Below, piece by piece: positions 1 through 5,280 of a DNA stretch of 5,280 nucleotides. The stretch spans positions 1 through 5,280 of the forward strand of contig CAZIWA010000217.1 of the NCBI GenBank assembly GCA_964542875.1, given 5' to 3'. The position numbers were made by a program, and so were the translations under genes. The notes beneath the pieces are model-generated. The model searched no databases. It saw only the letters and a list, made by a program, of their open reading frames with translations, and was not told where the DNA came from. This DNA is from CAZGOM01 sp964542875 (GTDB lineage Bacteria > Planctomycetota > Phycisphaerae > Phycisphaerales > Phycisphaeraceae). Positions within the stretch are counted from its first letter, which is position 1; every line of letters starts with the position of its first letter.

Positions 1-344
1 TGAGCAATTTCATCAAGACGCACAGCGCTCCGGCGCGGGTGGATAATCCGACGTGCGCGGGGTGCGGGCTGACGTTTGCGAAATTCAAGGAAACGGCGCT
101 TTTGGGATGCCCGGCGTGCTATGAGGCGTTTAGCGAGCAGCTTCAGCCGCTGCTGGAGCGCGAGCACGAGTATGGCGGGCAGCACGTGGGGAAGGTGCCT
201 CGGCGGGCCAATGGGCAGGAAGCACGCAATACCCGGCTGCTGAGGCTGCGGAAGAGCCTGGCGGACGCGGTGGCGAATGAAGATTTCCGTTCGGCGGCCA
301 AGCTGAGGGATGAACTTAAGAAGATCGAAGGCCAGGTTCAATGA
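1..344 (+). CDS. mcsA: McsA, protein-arginine kinase activator (5' partial)
   Basis: This is the C-terminal part of McsA, the activator and partner of the arginine kinase McsB in cytoplasmic protein quality control. The reading frame is open from base 3 with no stop, and sequence before the GTG at 39 (SNFIKTHSAPAR) continues naturally into the conserved region. The true start is therefore probably upstream of the window, and the GTG at 39 is not trusted. Visible parts are a zinc-binding pair of CxxC motifs (CAGC at 54-65, CPAC at 108-119) in the family context LTFAKF...LGCPACYEAF, then GGQHVGKVPRR, then a C-terminal UVR motif (ANEDFRSAAKLRDELKKIE, about 270-332). McsA normally has another CxxC pair at its N-terminus, which would lie outside the window. 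The stop overlaps the mcsB start as ATGA (341-344), so the two are translationally coupled. Family assignment is confident; complex formation with McsB is known for the family and not shown here. Confidence 0.9.
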   Translation, partial: SNFIKTHSAPARVDNPTCAGCGLTFAKFKETALLGCPACYEAFSEQLQPLLEREHEYGGQHVGKVPRRANGQEARNTRLLRLRKSLADAVANEDFRSAAKLRDELKKIEGQVQ

Positions 345-1399
345 GCTTACGAAAGCTTGGAGATTACGCGGGTGATTGGTTTGCCGGGCAGGCGCCCGGG
401 GCCGATGTGGTTATTTCGTCGCGCGTGAGGCTGGCGCGAAACCTGGCAGGGTTTCCGTTCGTCAACAGGTGCTCGGCGCAGGAACGGCGCGACGTGATGG
501 AAAAGACCAATGCGGCTTTCCTGGAGAGTCCGCTGGCGGGCGTGATGAAATGGTCCGACCTGACGAGCGTTTCGGACCTGGACAGGCAGTTGCTGGTGGA
601 GCGGCACCTGATCAGCCGTCAACACGGACAGGTGAGCCTGGAGAGCCCGCGGGCGGTGCTGGTGGGGGGTGATGAATGCAGCTCGGTGATGGTGAATGAA
701 GAGGATCACTATCGGATTCAGGTGATCCGCCCGGGGCTGCAACTTGGCGAGGTGTTTGAGCTGGTGAATTTGATCGATGATGCGCTGGATGAGCGCGTGG
801 CGTATGCGTTCTCGCAGAAATACGGGTATCTGACGGCCTGCCAGACGAATGTGGGCACAGGCATCCGGGTGAGCGTGATGCTGCATCTGCCGGGCTTGAA
901 GGTGACGGGGGAAATCGAAAAAGTGAAGCGCGCGGCGAGGGATATGCACCTGGCGGTACGCGGGATGTTCGGCGAGGGGTCTGAGGCGCTGGGCGATCTT
1001 TACCAGATCTCCAATCAGACGACGCTGGGCCGGTCTGAGGAAGAGATTTTGAGGGACTTCGCCGAGACGATCGTGCCGAAGATCATTTCGTATGAACAGC
1101 AGGCGCGGCAGGCGATTGTGCGACAGCGGCCGATCCTGCTGGAAGACAAGGTCTGGCGTGCGTGGGGGATTTTGAACCACGCGCGGTTGCTGGGGACTGA
1201 AGAGGCCCTGGCGCAGCTTTCGATGCTGAGGCTGGGCATTTACGCCGGCGCGGTGAAGGATCTGGACCTGGATGCGATCAACCAGTTGTTCATGTTGATT
1301 CAGCCTGCGCATTTGCAGAAGGTGACTGGGCGGGCGATGGAACCGGCGACGCGCAGGGAAGAGCGGGCGCGGTTCATCCGGCAGCGGCTGGCGAGGTGA
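341..1399 (+). CDS. mcsB: McsB, protein-arginine kinase
   Basis: McsB (352 residues; about 360 is usual) transfers phosphate from ATP to arginine side chains of cytoplasmic proteins, marking them for ClpC/ClpP degradation. The phosphagen-kinase fold is clear. Visible motifs are SSRVRLARN (26-34, nucleotide-binding arginines), LLVERHLIS (84-92), MVNEEDHYRIQ (117-127, with the likely catalytic Glu121), TACQTNVGTG (165-174, with Cys167 at the position of the family's active-site cysteine) and VRGMFGEGSEALG (206-218, with Glu212). Catalytic residues appear intact, so the enzyme is probably active. The start is the ATG that overlaps the mcsA stop; a weak AAGG lies about 9 bases upstream, so coupling probably drives translation. 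Oddity: the C-terminal RDXXRA phosphoarginine-docking motif reads RREERA (338-343). A Q replaces the usual P after Cys167. No ctsR or clpC is seen nearby. Confidence 0.96.
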   Translation: MSLRKLGDYAGDWFAGQAPGADVVISSRVRLARNLAGFPFVNRCSAQERRDVMEKTNAAFLESPLAGVMKWSDLTSVSDLDRQLLVERHLISRQHGQVSLESPRAVLVGGDECSSVMVNEEDHYRIQVIRPGLQLGEVFELVNLIDDALDERVAYAFSQKYGYLTACQTNVGTGIRVSVMLHLPGLKVTGEIEKVKRAARDMHLAVRGMFGEGSEALGDLYQISNQTTLGRSEEEILRDFAETIVPKIISYEQQARQAIVRQRPILLEDKVWRAWGILNHARLLGTEEALAQLSMLRLGIYAGAVKDLDLDAINQLFMLIQPAHLQKVTGRAMEPATRREERARFIRQRLAR

Positions 1400-1410
1400 G
1401 GGAGAGGTTT

Positions 1411-1431
1411 GATGTCAGATGTCAGATGTGA
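1411..1431. repeat. Heptamer tandem repeat, three units
   Basis: Three consecutive 7-base units (GATGTCA, GATGTCA, GATGTGA) lie 12 bases after the mcsB stop. The third unit differs at one base. Short heptamer repeats in intergenic DNA are known from other bacteria such as cyanobacteria; no function is apparent here. Confidence 0.6.
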
Positions 1432-1500
1432 AGAGGGTTGGGGGATTTTTGAGTTGGGGTACGTCGCGGTGGGATTCGGGTGAATCTGGGGTGTAACATT

Positions 1501-1532
1501 GCCGTCGGTCGGGTTTGATCCGATGGCTTTTT
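1501..1532 (+). terminator. Intrinsic terminator after mcsAB
   Basis: GCCGTCGG (1501-1508) pairs with CCGATGGC (1520-1527) over eight base pairs, one of them G-U, closing an 11-base loop. Five T residues follow (1528-1532), then CATT. This is the usual layout of a Rho-independent terminator and would end the mcsA-mcsB transcript about 100 bases after the mcsB stop. It lies only 25 bases upstream of the next gene's ATG. It could therefore also act in the leader of that gene, depending on where the gene's promoter is. Confidence 0.65.
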
Positions 1533-1557
1533 CATTGATCGTGTGATTGGGGTTTTT

Positions 1558-2937
1558 ATGCGGCGATTTTGGGTCGTGTTTTTTGTGGTGGTGGTTGGGT
1601 GCGTGCTTGCGTTTGCGCCTGTGGTGAAAGCGGATGAAGCGACGGACATGCGTACGGCGGCGCAGAAGATCAGCGGGGTGATGGGGGAAGCCGAAAAGCT
1701 TTACGCCAAGGGTGCGTTTGAAGAGTCGTTCAAGGTGCTGTTTGACACCTTTCCCGAGGCGACAAGAACACCGGTTCAGACGCTGATCCTGGCGAATGTG
1801 ATCTACCGGCACCATCCCAAGCAGTCGTATGAAATGCATAGGCAGGCGGCGCTGGCGATGCCGTCCAACCCCGGGGCGCAACTGGAATGGGCGGTTGAGC
1901 AACATCGCGCCAAAGAGTGGGCCGGGGCGGCGGCGACGTATGAGGCGTTCGACAAGCTGACGCCGGGATTCATTCCGGCATATGGGCTGTGGGCGCAGTG
2001 CCTGATCGAACAGGGGAAGCTAAAAGATGCGTGCGCGATGTGGGGGAAGTTTGAGACCGCATCACGCGGGTCGATCCAGGAGTTTCAGCGGCTTACGTGC
2101 GAGGCCAACTGGCGGGGATATCCCATGCGCCAGCGGGCGGAGCTGTTTAAAAAGGCCAGCGAGGGAGACTTGAACGCAGCGCGTGGCCTGGTGCTGCTGG
2201 ATGCGAACTTTCCCACTAACTGGTGGGTACGCGGGCCCATGCCGACGTACCTGGCCGGCGACGCGGAAATGCTGCGTAAAGCCCCCTTTGCCCAGAAGGA
2301 CCAGGCTGCGGCGAAGGAGCTTATCGATGCGGCGGAGATCGCCCAGGCGGCGAGCCGAAGGCGGGTGAACGTGACCGACCTGCTTAAGGAAAAGGGGTAT
2401 TTGTTTGACCCCAAAGGGACGCTGCCCAAAGACCCCGGCGCGATGTGCGTGATCGTGACGCAGGCGCTGACCCGGCGGACGCTGACGCGCGAAGAAGCGC
2501 GTGATGCCTGGGGGGAAGCGGTGTTCGCTGCGGGGAAGGCGAGCAAGGATGCGAGCCTGTTGAATGTGGCGGCAAACATTCATGCGGGGACCGCTGAACT
2601 GGAGAAGGTGGATCAGTTTGGATGGGACAACACGAAGGATGAACGGTTTGCCAGCTCGCTGATCGCAGGGCTTTACACCAAGGGTGAACTGAGGCCGGAT
2701 GATGCGCGGTTGGCCAGGGCACTTAAGGAGTTTCCGCTTAGCGCGCAGATCGCGGGGGTGTATGTGTCGCTGTTGATCGAAACGCAGCAGGTGACGGAGC
2801 AGGCGCTGGTGGCGGGGATCAAAGCGGAATACAACCGGTTTTCGATTACCGCGGTGGACCCGCAGCCGTCAGCACGGGTGCTGGGGGAGTATTTTCGGGC
2901 GCTGGATGCGTTGCTGAAGAAAAAGGTGAGGGCTTGA
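1558..2937 (+). CDS. Secreted TPR-like repeat protein of unknown function
   Basis: I do not recognise this protein family. Starting at ATG 1558 gives 459 residues with a textbook export signal: basic MRRFW, a hydrophobic core (about 6-23) and a plausible signal peptidase I site after VKA (25/26, before DEATD). An in-frame GTG at 1543 would add only MIGVF; the ATG is preferred because it puts the arginines at the extreme N-terminus. A VVGC at 12-15 resembles a lipobox but sits mid-core, so a lipoprotein is the less likely option. The mature part is helical. Residues about 42-165 look like degenerate tetratricopeptide repeats (for example AEKLYAKGAFEESFKVLFD and AAATYEAFDKLTPGFIPAYG), which usually mediate protein-protein contacts. 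No catalytic motif is evident. The C-terminus is basic (LLKKKVRA). No good Shine-Dalgarno precedes the start. The gene is on the same strand as mcsAB but separated from it by a terminator, so it is probably an independent unit. Confidence 0.85.
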   Translation: MRRFWVVFFVVVVGCVLAFAPVVKADEATDMRTAAQKISGVMGEAEKLYAKGAFEESFKVLFDTFPEATRTPVQTLILANVIYRHHPKQSYEMHRQAALAMPSNPGAQLEWAVEQHRAKEWAGAAATYEAFDKLTPGFIPAYGLWAQCLIEQGKLKDACAMWGKFETASRGSIQEFQRLTCEANWRGYPMRQRAELFKKASEGDLNAARGLVLLDANFPTNWWVRGPMPTYLAGDAEMLRKAPFAQKDQAAAKELIDAAEIAQAASRRRVNVTDLLKEKGYLFDPKGTLPKDPGAMCVIVTQALTRRTLTREEARDAWGEAVFAAGKASKDASLLNVAANIHAGTAELEKVDQFGWDNTKDERFASSLIAGLYTKGELRPDDARLARALKEFPLSAQIAGVYVSLLIETQQVTEQALVAGIKAEYNRFSITAVDPQPSARVLGEYFRALDALLKKKVRA

Positions 2938-2951
2938 AGAAGAAGGGGCTC

Positions 2952-2965
2952 GGGTCTGGGGTCTG
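2952..2965. repeat. Heptamer tandem repeat, two units
   Basis: Two perfect adjacent copies of GGGTCTG lie shortly after the stop of the secreted TPR-like gene. The unit length (7) equals that of the repeat at 1411-1431, but the unit sequence differs. Two copies alone could be chance in G-rich DNA. Confidence 0.35.
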
Positions 2966-3126
2966 GTCAGAGGGGAGGAAGAGTTAACCAGAAAAGCACG
3001 AAGACACGACGTCAAGAGGTGGAAAAAGCGGAGTTTGGAAAGGGTTGAGGAGCAGATGGAGTTGAGTCGTTACGGGTGGTCGGCGTGGGCGTGAGCACGT
3101 GCAAGAGTGTCTAAAAAGGCTTTAAA

Positions 3127-3161
3127 CCCAGGGTGGCGCATGAGAACATGCTTACCCTGGG
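3127..3161. terminator. Two-tier stem-loop, probable bidirectional terminator
   Basis: The outer arms CCCAGGGT (3127-3134) and ACCCTGGG (3154-3161) are perfectly complementary over 8 bp. Inside them GCATG (3138-3142) and CATGC (3147-3151) pair over 5 bp around an AGAA tetraloop, separated from the outer stem by a small GGC/TT internal loop. The + strand continues with the T-rich CTTGCTTATTTATT; the - strand continues with TTTAAAGCCTTTTTAG. The position between two converging genes suits a terminator working both ways. The T-tracts are imperfect, so a small structured RNA or a repeat element remains possible. Confidence 0.5.
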
Positions 3162-3235
3162 CTTGCTTATTTATTGCTTTCAGCGAATAGACAAGACGCT
3201 GGCTATTGATTCCCGGGATCACTTGCATGTCTTGC

Positions 3236-3259
3236 AAAAACTTGGGTGATGATCAGCCC
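3236..3259 (-). terminator. Weak terminator-like hairpin after the pseudopilin gene
   Basis: Read on the - strand, GGG-C-TGA pairs with TCA-CCC around a three-base loop (3259-3244), with one bulged C. AAG and then five T residues (3240-3236) follow. It begins about 11 bases after the pseudopilin stop. The stem is short and bulged, so it may be only a partial or backup terminator ahead of the stronger stem-loop at 3127-3161. Confidence 0.35.
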
Positions 3260-3270
3260 GACGGCGGAGG

Positions 3271-4080
3271 TCAGGGCATGAGGGTGGCGCCGGCGGGGGT
3301 GTAGTTTGGGCTCCAGAAGATGTTGCTGGCGGAGGAGCCGGTGTTGCCCCAGTACATCCAGGATTCGCCGGGGGTGAGCTTTTGCCAGGTGGTGTGACCG
3401 TCGCCGAAGAGGGCATTTACGCCTTCTGGGGTGGCGGGGTCGCGGCGGGTGCCGTGGTTGGGGTTGGAAGGAATATAGGAAGAGATGGAGGGGCCATAGT
3501 CGGCGATGTCGGCGGCGAGGAAGTGCTGAGAGAGGGTGGGCATGAGCCGGTGGCCCATTTTGAGGGTGGTGACCAGCGGGCCGTGGCCCTGGGAGGCGGA
3601 CTTGTAGGGGTTGTTGGCCCAGCCGGAATCGATACTGCCGAATTTGAAATTGCTGGGGTCTGCGACGAGGCCGCCCCAACCGGCGAGGTAGTAGTAGGTC
3701 ATGCGGCCGCCAAGGCCGGCGCCGGGCTTGTCCCAGGTGTTGGTCGTGCCTTTGTAAGGGCCGGCGGAGGGGCAGATGGTGGCTTTGACGGGGAGGCCGT
3801 AGACATCACGGACGGCATCGCAGGCAGGATCGGCGATGACGTTGCGGGCGGAGTGGTTGCTGCCTGGGGGGAGCTGTTTGTAGTCCTGCTCGTAGACGTA
3901 GGCAACGGTGCCGATGGCGCGGGTCTGAGCGGCGCAGGCGATGCGCTTGGCGGTTTCGCGGGCGTTGGCGAGGGACGGGAGGAGGATGGCCATCAGAACT
4001 GCGACGATGGAGATGACCACGAGCAGTTCGATCAAAGTGAAACCGGATGGACGAAGACGGAGGAGGGGAAGGGTGGTCAC
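3271..4080 (-). CDS. Pseudopilin-like protein with prepilin cleavage/methylation leader
   Basis: This 269-residue protein resembles the type II secretion/type IV pilus-like pseudopilins common in planctomycetes. A 13-residue leader ends in PSG, followed by the prepilin peptidase site G|FTLIELLVVIS (cleavage 13/14) with Glu at mature position +5. The hydrophobic helix runs through about residue 37 (MAILLPSL) and is followed by the typical ANARETAKRIACAAQTRAIG. Further on are ATICPSA and a C-terminal VNALFGDGHTTW (221-232), the H...DG signature, here with H209 and D227. The GTG start is well fixed: an in-frame TGA lies four codons upstream (4092-4090), no other start codon lies between them, and GAGG (4091-4088) sits 7 bases before it as a ribosome site. 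The start overlaps the upstream regulator's stop as GTGA, implying coupled translation. The protein is expected in the inner membrane/envelope after processing. Its partner apparatus is not in the window and its specific job is unknown. Confidence 0.92.
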   Translation of the reverse strand: MTTLPLLRLRPSGFTLIELLVVISIVAVLMAILLPSLANARETAKRIACAAQTRAIGTVAYVYEQDYKQLPPGSNHSARNVIADPACDAVRDVYGLPVKATICPSAGPYKGTTNTWDKPGAGLGGRMTYYYLAGWGGLVADPSNFKFGSIDSGWANNPYKSASQGHGPLVTTLKMGHRLMPTLSQHFLAADIADYGPSISSYIPSNPNHGTRRDPATPEGVNALFGDGHTTWQKLTPGESWMYWGNTGSSASNIFWSPNYTPAGATLMP

Positions 4081-5171
4081 GGGGTCGCCTCATTTGGATA
4101 GAGATAACGGCAGGTGCGGCCGGGGAGATAAGAACCAACGATTTTCTCAATGTGGACGATATGGGAGCCGGAATGCAGGGTGTGGGCGAGCATGGATGCG
4201 CCACGGAGGACAAGATCATGGGTGGGGGTGAGGATGCCGCTGAACGGGATGGGGGCGTCTGACTGGGCTTGCCGGGAGGGGAGGATGGCGAGGATGCTGT
4301 ATTGCCCGGGGACGCTGATGCCGGCGTCGGTGAGGGCGCTTAAAAGGCCGGTGGCGCGGGTGCCTTCTTCAATCAGGAGTGCAGTGGGGGCGGAGGCCGG
4401 GGGGAGGGATTTAAGCCAGGCGACGGCGTTGATGTAGTCGGTTTCCTTGCGGCCTTCAAAGAGCCAGACGGGGCCGGGGGGGAGGGCGTGTCGGGTGAGG
4501 CTGGATTGGAAGGCCTGCTGGAGGAGGTCAAAGTAGCGGCTGCCGGGGCGGACACAGAGGGCGATGCGGGAGTGGCCCAGGCCGGCCAGGAGGCCCACGG
4601 CGAGGGAGGCGGTGGCGTCCAGATCGAGCGTGACGTTACCGACGCCGGGTGGGCAGGGTCCGTCGGTGGGCTCACCAAGGAGCACACAGGGCACGCGCGT
4701 GCTTTCCATGGCCTGCGCGAGCTTGACGGGGACCTTGCCGTAAAGGAGGACGCCATCGTGCCGACCAGCCCAGGCGGCGAGGGCGAGGGTGCTGGCGTCG
4801 TCAACGGCGGGCATGAAGCGGATGCCGACATCGCAGTGGAGGCGGTCAAGCTCATTGTGCATGAGGGCGAGCTGGTGGACGAGGCCGGGGGACTCCGAAG
4901 AGCCGACCATGACGATGCCGACGCGAAGGCATTTGGTGGAGGTGGGGGAGACGACGCAGCCGATGCCGGGGAGGGAATGGACGAGGCCCTGGGATTGAAG
5001 GGAGGCGAGGGCCTGGCGGACGGTGCCGACGGTGACGTCGTATTGCTCCATGAGGGCGCGATAGGAGGGGAGGAGTGCCCCGGGCTTGAGGCGGCCTTGG
5101 GCGATCTGGGTGCGCAGGTCCTGCGTGATGGCCTTGTGGCGTGCGAGGTTGTCTTTGGCGAGGGTGGTCAT
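4077..5171 (-). CDS. GntR-HTH / LacI-type sensor transcriptional regulator
   Basis: This 364-residue cytoplasmic regulator has the AraR-like chimeric layout. A GntR-type winged helix-turn-helix (about 11-76; QIAQGRLKPGALLPSYRALM, then VTVGTVRQALASLQSQGLVH) is joined to a periplasmic-binding-protein-like LacI domain (about 81-355). Features of the latter are LRVGIVMVGS, DGVLLYGKVP, LDLDATASLAVGLLAGLGHS (182-201), GISVPGQYSILAI (284-296) and TPTHDLVLRGASML (315-328). Such proteins usually bind a small carbohydrate and repress nearby genes until it is present; the ligand here is unknown. Where many relatives have ND before the conserved A-x-G helix, this one reads IEEGTRATG (267-275), so the pocket may differ. 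The ATG at 5171 leaves about 10 residues before the HTH domain, as usual; the frame is open further upstream but has no start codon in the window. No Shine-Dalgarno is evident. It overlaps the pseudopilin gene by GTGA, and an operator-like repeat precedes it. Confidence 0.93.
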   Translation of the reverse strand: MTTLAKDNLARHKAITQDLRTQIAQGRLKPGALLPSYRALMEQYDVTVGTVRQALASLQSQGLVHSLPGIGCVVSPTSTKCLRVGIVMVGSSESPGLVHQLALMHNELDRLHCDVGIRFMPAVDDASTLALAAWAGRHDGVLLYGKVPVKLAQAMESTRVPCVLLGEPTDGPCPPGVGNVTLDLDATASLAVGLLAGLGHSRIALCVRPGSRYFDLLQQAFQSSLTRHALPPGPVWLFEGRKETDYINAVAWLKSLPPASAPTALLIEEGTRATGLLSALTDAGISVPGQYSILAILPSRQAQSDAPIPFSGILTPTHDLVLRGASMLAHTLHSGSHIVHIEKIVGSYLPGRTCRYLYPNEATP

Positions 5172-5196
5172 GGTGCTGTTGGTTAAGGTGATATGA

Positions 5197-5224
5197 AGTG
5201 TATCGTAGTGGTTTGTAATTGCAA
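5197..5224 (-). promoter_or_regulatory. Candidate sigma70-type promoter of the regulator-pseudopilin unit
   Basis: On the - strand, TTGCAA (5224-5219, 4/6 match to TTGACA) and TACACT (5202-5197, 4/6 match to TATAAT) are 16 bases apart, in an AT-rich stretch unlike the surrounding GC-rich DNA. Transcription would start near 5190, giving a leader of about 20 bases. The spacer contains one copy of the repeated operator-like word, which would suit repression. Matches are modest and the promoter is inferred. Confidence 0.4.
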
Positions 5225-5278
5225 TAGAAGTTGAAATTTTAAGCGTATTTTGTGATTTAGGTGCTATGTAGTGGTTTG
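5198..5278. promoter_or_regulatory. Paired operator-like direct repeats
   Basis: GTAGTGGTTTG occurs at 5205-5215 and again at 5268-5278. Both copies are preceded by GTG-N4, giving the pattern GTG-N4-GTAGTGGTTTG at 5198-5215 and 5261-5278. The offset is exactly 63 bp, about six turns of B-DNA, so both copies face the same side of the helix. The proximal copy lies between the proposed -35 and -10 boxes. This is consistent with paired binding sites for the adjacent GntR/LacI-type regulator, with or without looping. Binding itself is inferred. Confidence 0.5.
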
Positions 5279-5280
5279 GG

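Larger units (their letters stand above)
2938..3270. other. Convergent intergenic gap without a gene
   Basis: This 333-base stretch lies between the stops of two convergent transcription units. I see no convincing coding frame in it. It contains a two-unit heptamer repeat (GGGTCTG twice, 2952-2965), a CACGAAGA/CACGACGT near-repeat at 2997-3012 reminiscent of intergenic repeats seen in planctomycete-like genomes (from memory, unchecked), an 8-base palindrome (GCACGTGC, 3095-3102) and two stem-loops listed separately. It most likely serves mainly for transcription termination from both sides. Confidence 0.6.

Noticed and set aside
39..41. GTG at 39 as the start of mcsA
   Set aside because: The frame stays open to the window edge and the McsA N-terminal zinc finger is missing, so the gene more likely begins outside the window.
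347..1312. Long - strand open frame of 321 codons opposite mcsB
   Set aside because: It is fully antisense to an unmistakable McsB, is rich in His, Arg, Gln and Pro, and has no recognisable motif. It is a by-product of G-ending codons.
1473..1486. GATTC-GGGT-GAATC hairpin before the terminator
   Set aside because: Its stem is only five pairs and no T-run follows; such hairpins are expected by chance.
1591..1602. VVGC lipobox-like motif in the exported protein
   Set aside because: The Cys is in the middle of the hydrophobic core with about ten more residues before a good VKA cleavage site, so signal peptidase I processing fits better.
1300..1905. 201-codon - strand frame spanning the mcsB end and the secreted protein start
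   Set aside because: It overlaps two supported + strand genes and a terminator, and its composition (His, Pro, Asn, Arg) is not protein-like.
3211..3218. TCCCGGGA palindrome in the convergent gap (also GCACGTGC at 3095-3102)
   Set aside because: Eight-base palindromes with no extension or second copy are not evidence of a site.
3382..4101. 239-codon + strand frame opposite the pseudopilin gene
   Set aside because: It is Gly/Val/Ala-rich with no family features, and it lies over a gene with clear pseudopilin motifs on the other strand.
4070..5171. Nearly identical first 11 bases of the regulator and pseudopilin genes (A/G-TGACCACCCT)
   Set aside because: It encodes MTTL in both, and the similarity ends at once. 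It is most likely coincidence and not a duplication.
4488..5186. 232-codon + strand frame opposite the regulator
   Set aside because: It is low-complexity Gly, Ala, Glu and Asp sequence arising from C-ending codons of the GntR/LacI regulator.

Overview
The window looks like part of a chromosome from a GC-rich planctomycete-type bacterium, most likely Phycisphaerae or a close relative. This rests on three things: a pseudopilin with the leader and H...DG signature that is expanded in that phylum, a GntR-HTH/LacI-type chimeric regulator beside it, and an McsA/McsB pair. The lineage is inferred from gene content and was not tested by any search. No tRNA, rRNA, CRISPR array, transposase or integrase is visible.

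Left part (1-1532, + strand): the 3' part of mcsA (5' end outside the window) overlaps mcsB by an ATGA. Together they form a protein-arginine phosphorylation module: McsA is the zinc-finger/UVR activator and McsB is the phosphagen-kinase-fold kinase that marks proteins for Clp proteolysis. A good intrinsic terminator lies at 1501-1532.

Middle (1558-2937, + strand): an unrecognised protein of about 459 residues with a Sec-type signal peptide and TPR-like helical repeats, probably acting outside the cytoplasm. The 333-base convergent gap that follows holds short tandem repeats, a two-tier stem-loop (3127-3161) and a weaker terminator-like hairpin serving the opposite strand.

Right part (5280-3271, - strand): an AT-rich promoter region carries two copies of an 11-base word exactly 63 bp apart. 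It precedes a GntR/LacI-like regulator, which overlaps by GTGA with a type II-secretion/type IV-pilus-like pseudopilin. Regulator and pseudopilin therefore look like one translationally coupled transcription unit, probably autoregulated. The ligand and target genes are unknown and may lie beyond position 5280.

Third codon positions are G-rich in the + strand genes and C-rich in the - strand genes, so the + strand is G-rich throughout. This suggests a strong replication-strand bias. The most notable items are the repeated operator-like word, the coupled regulator-pseudopilin pair, and an altered phosphoarginine-docking motif in McsB.
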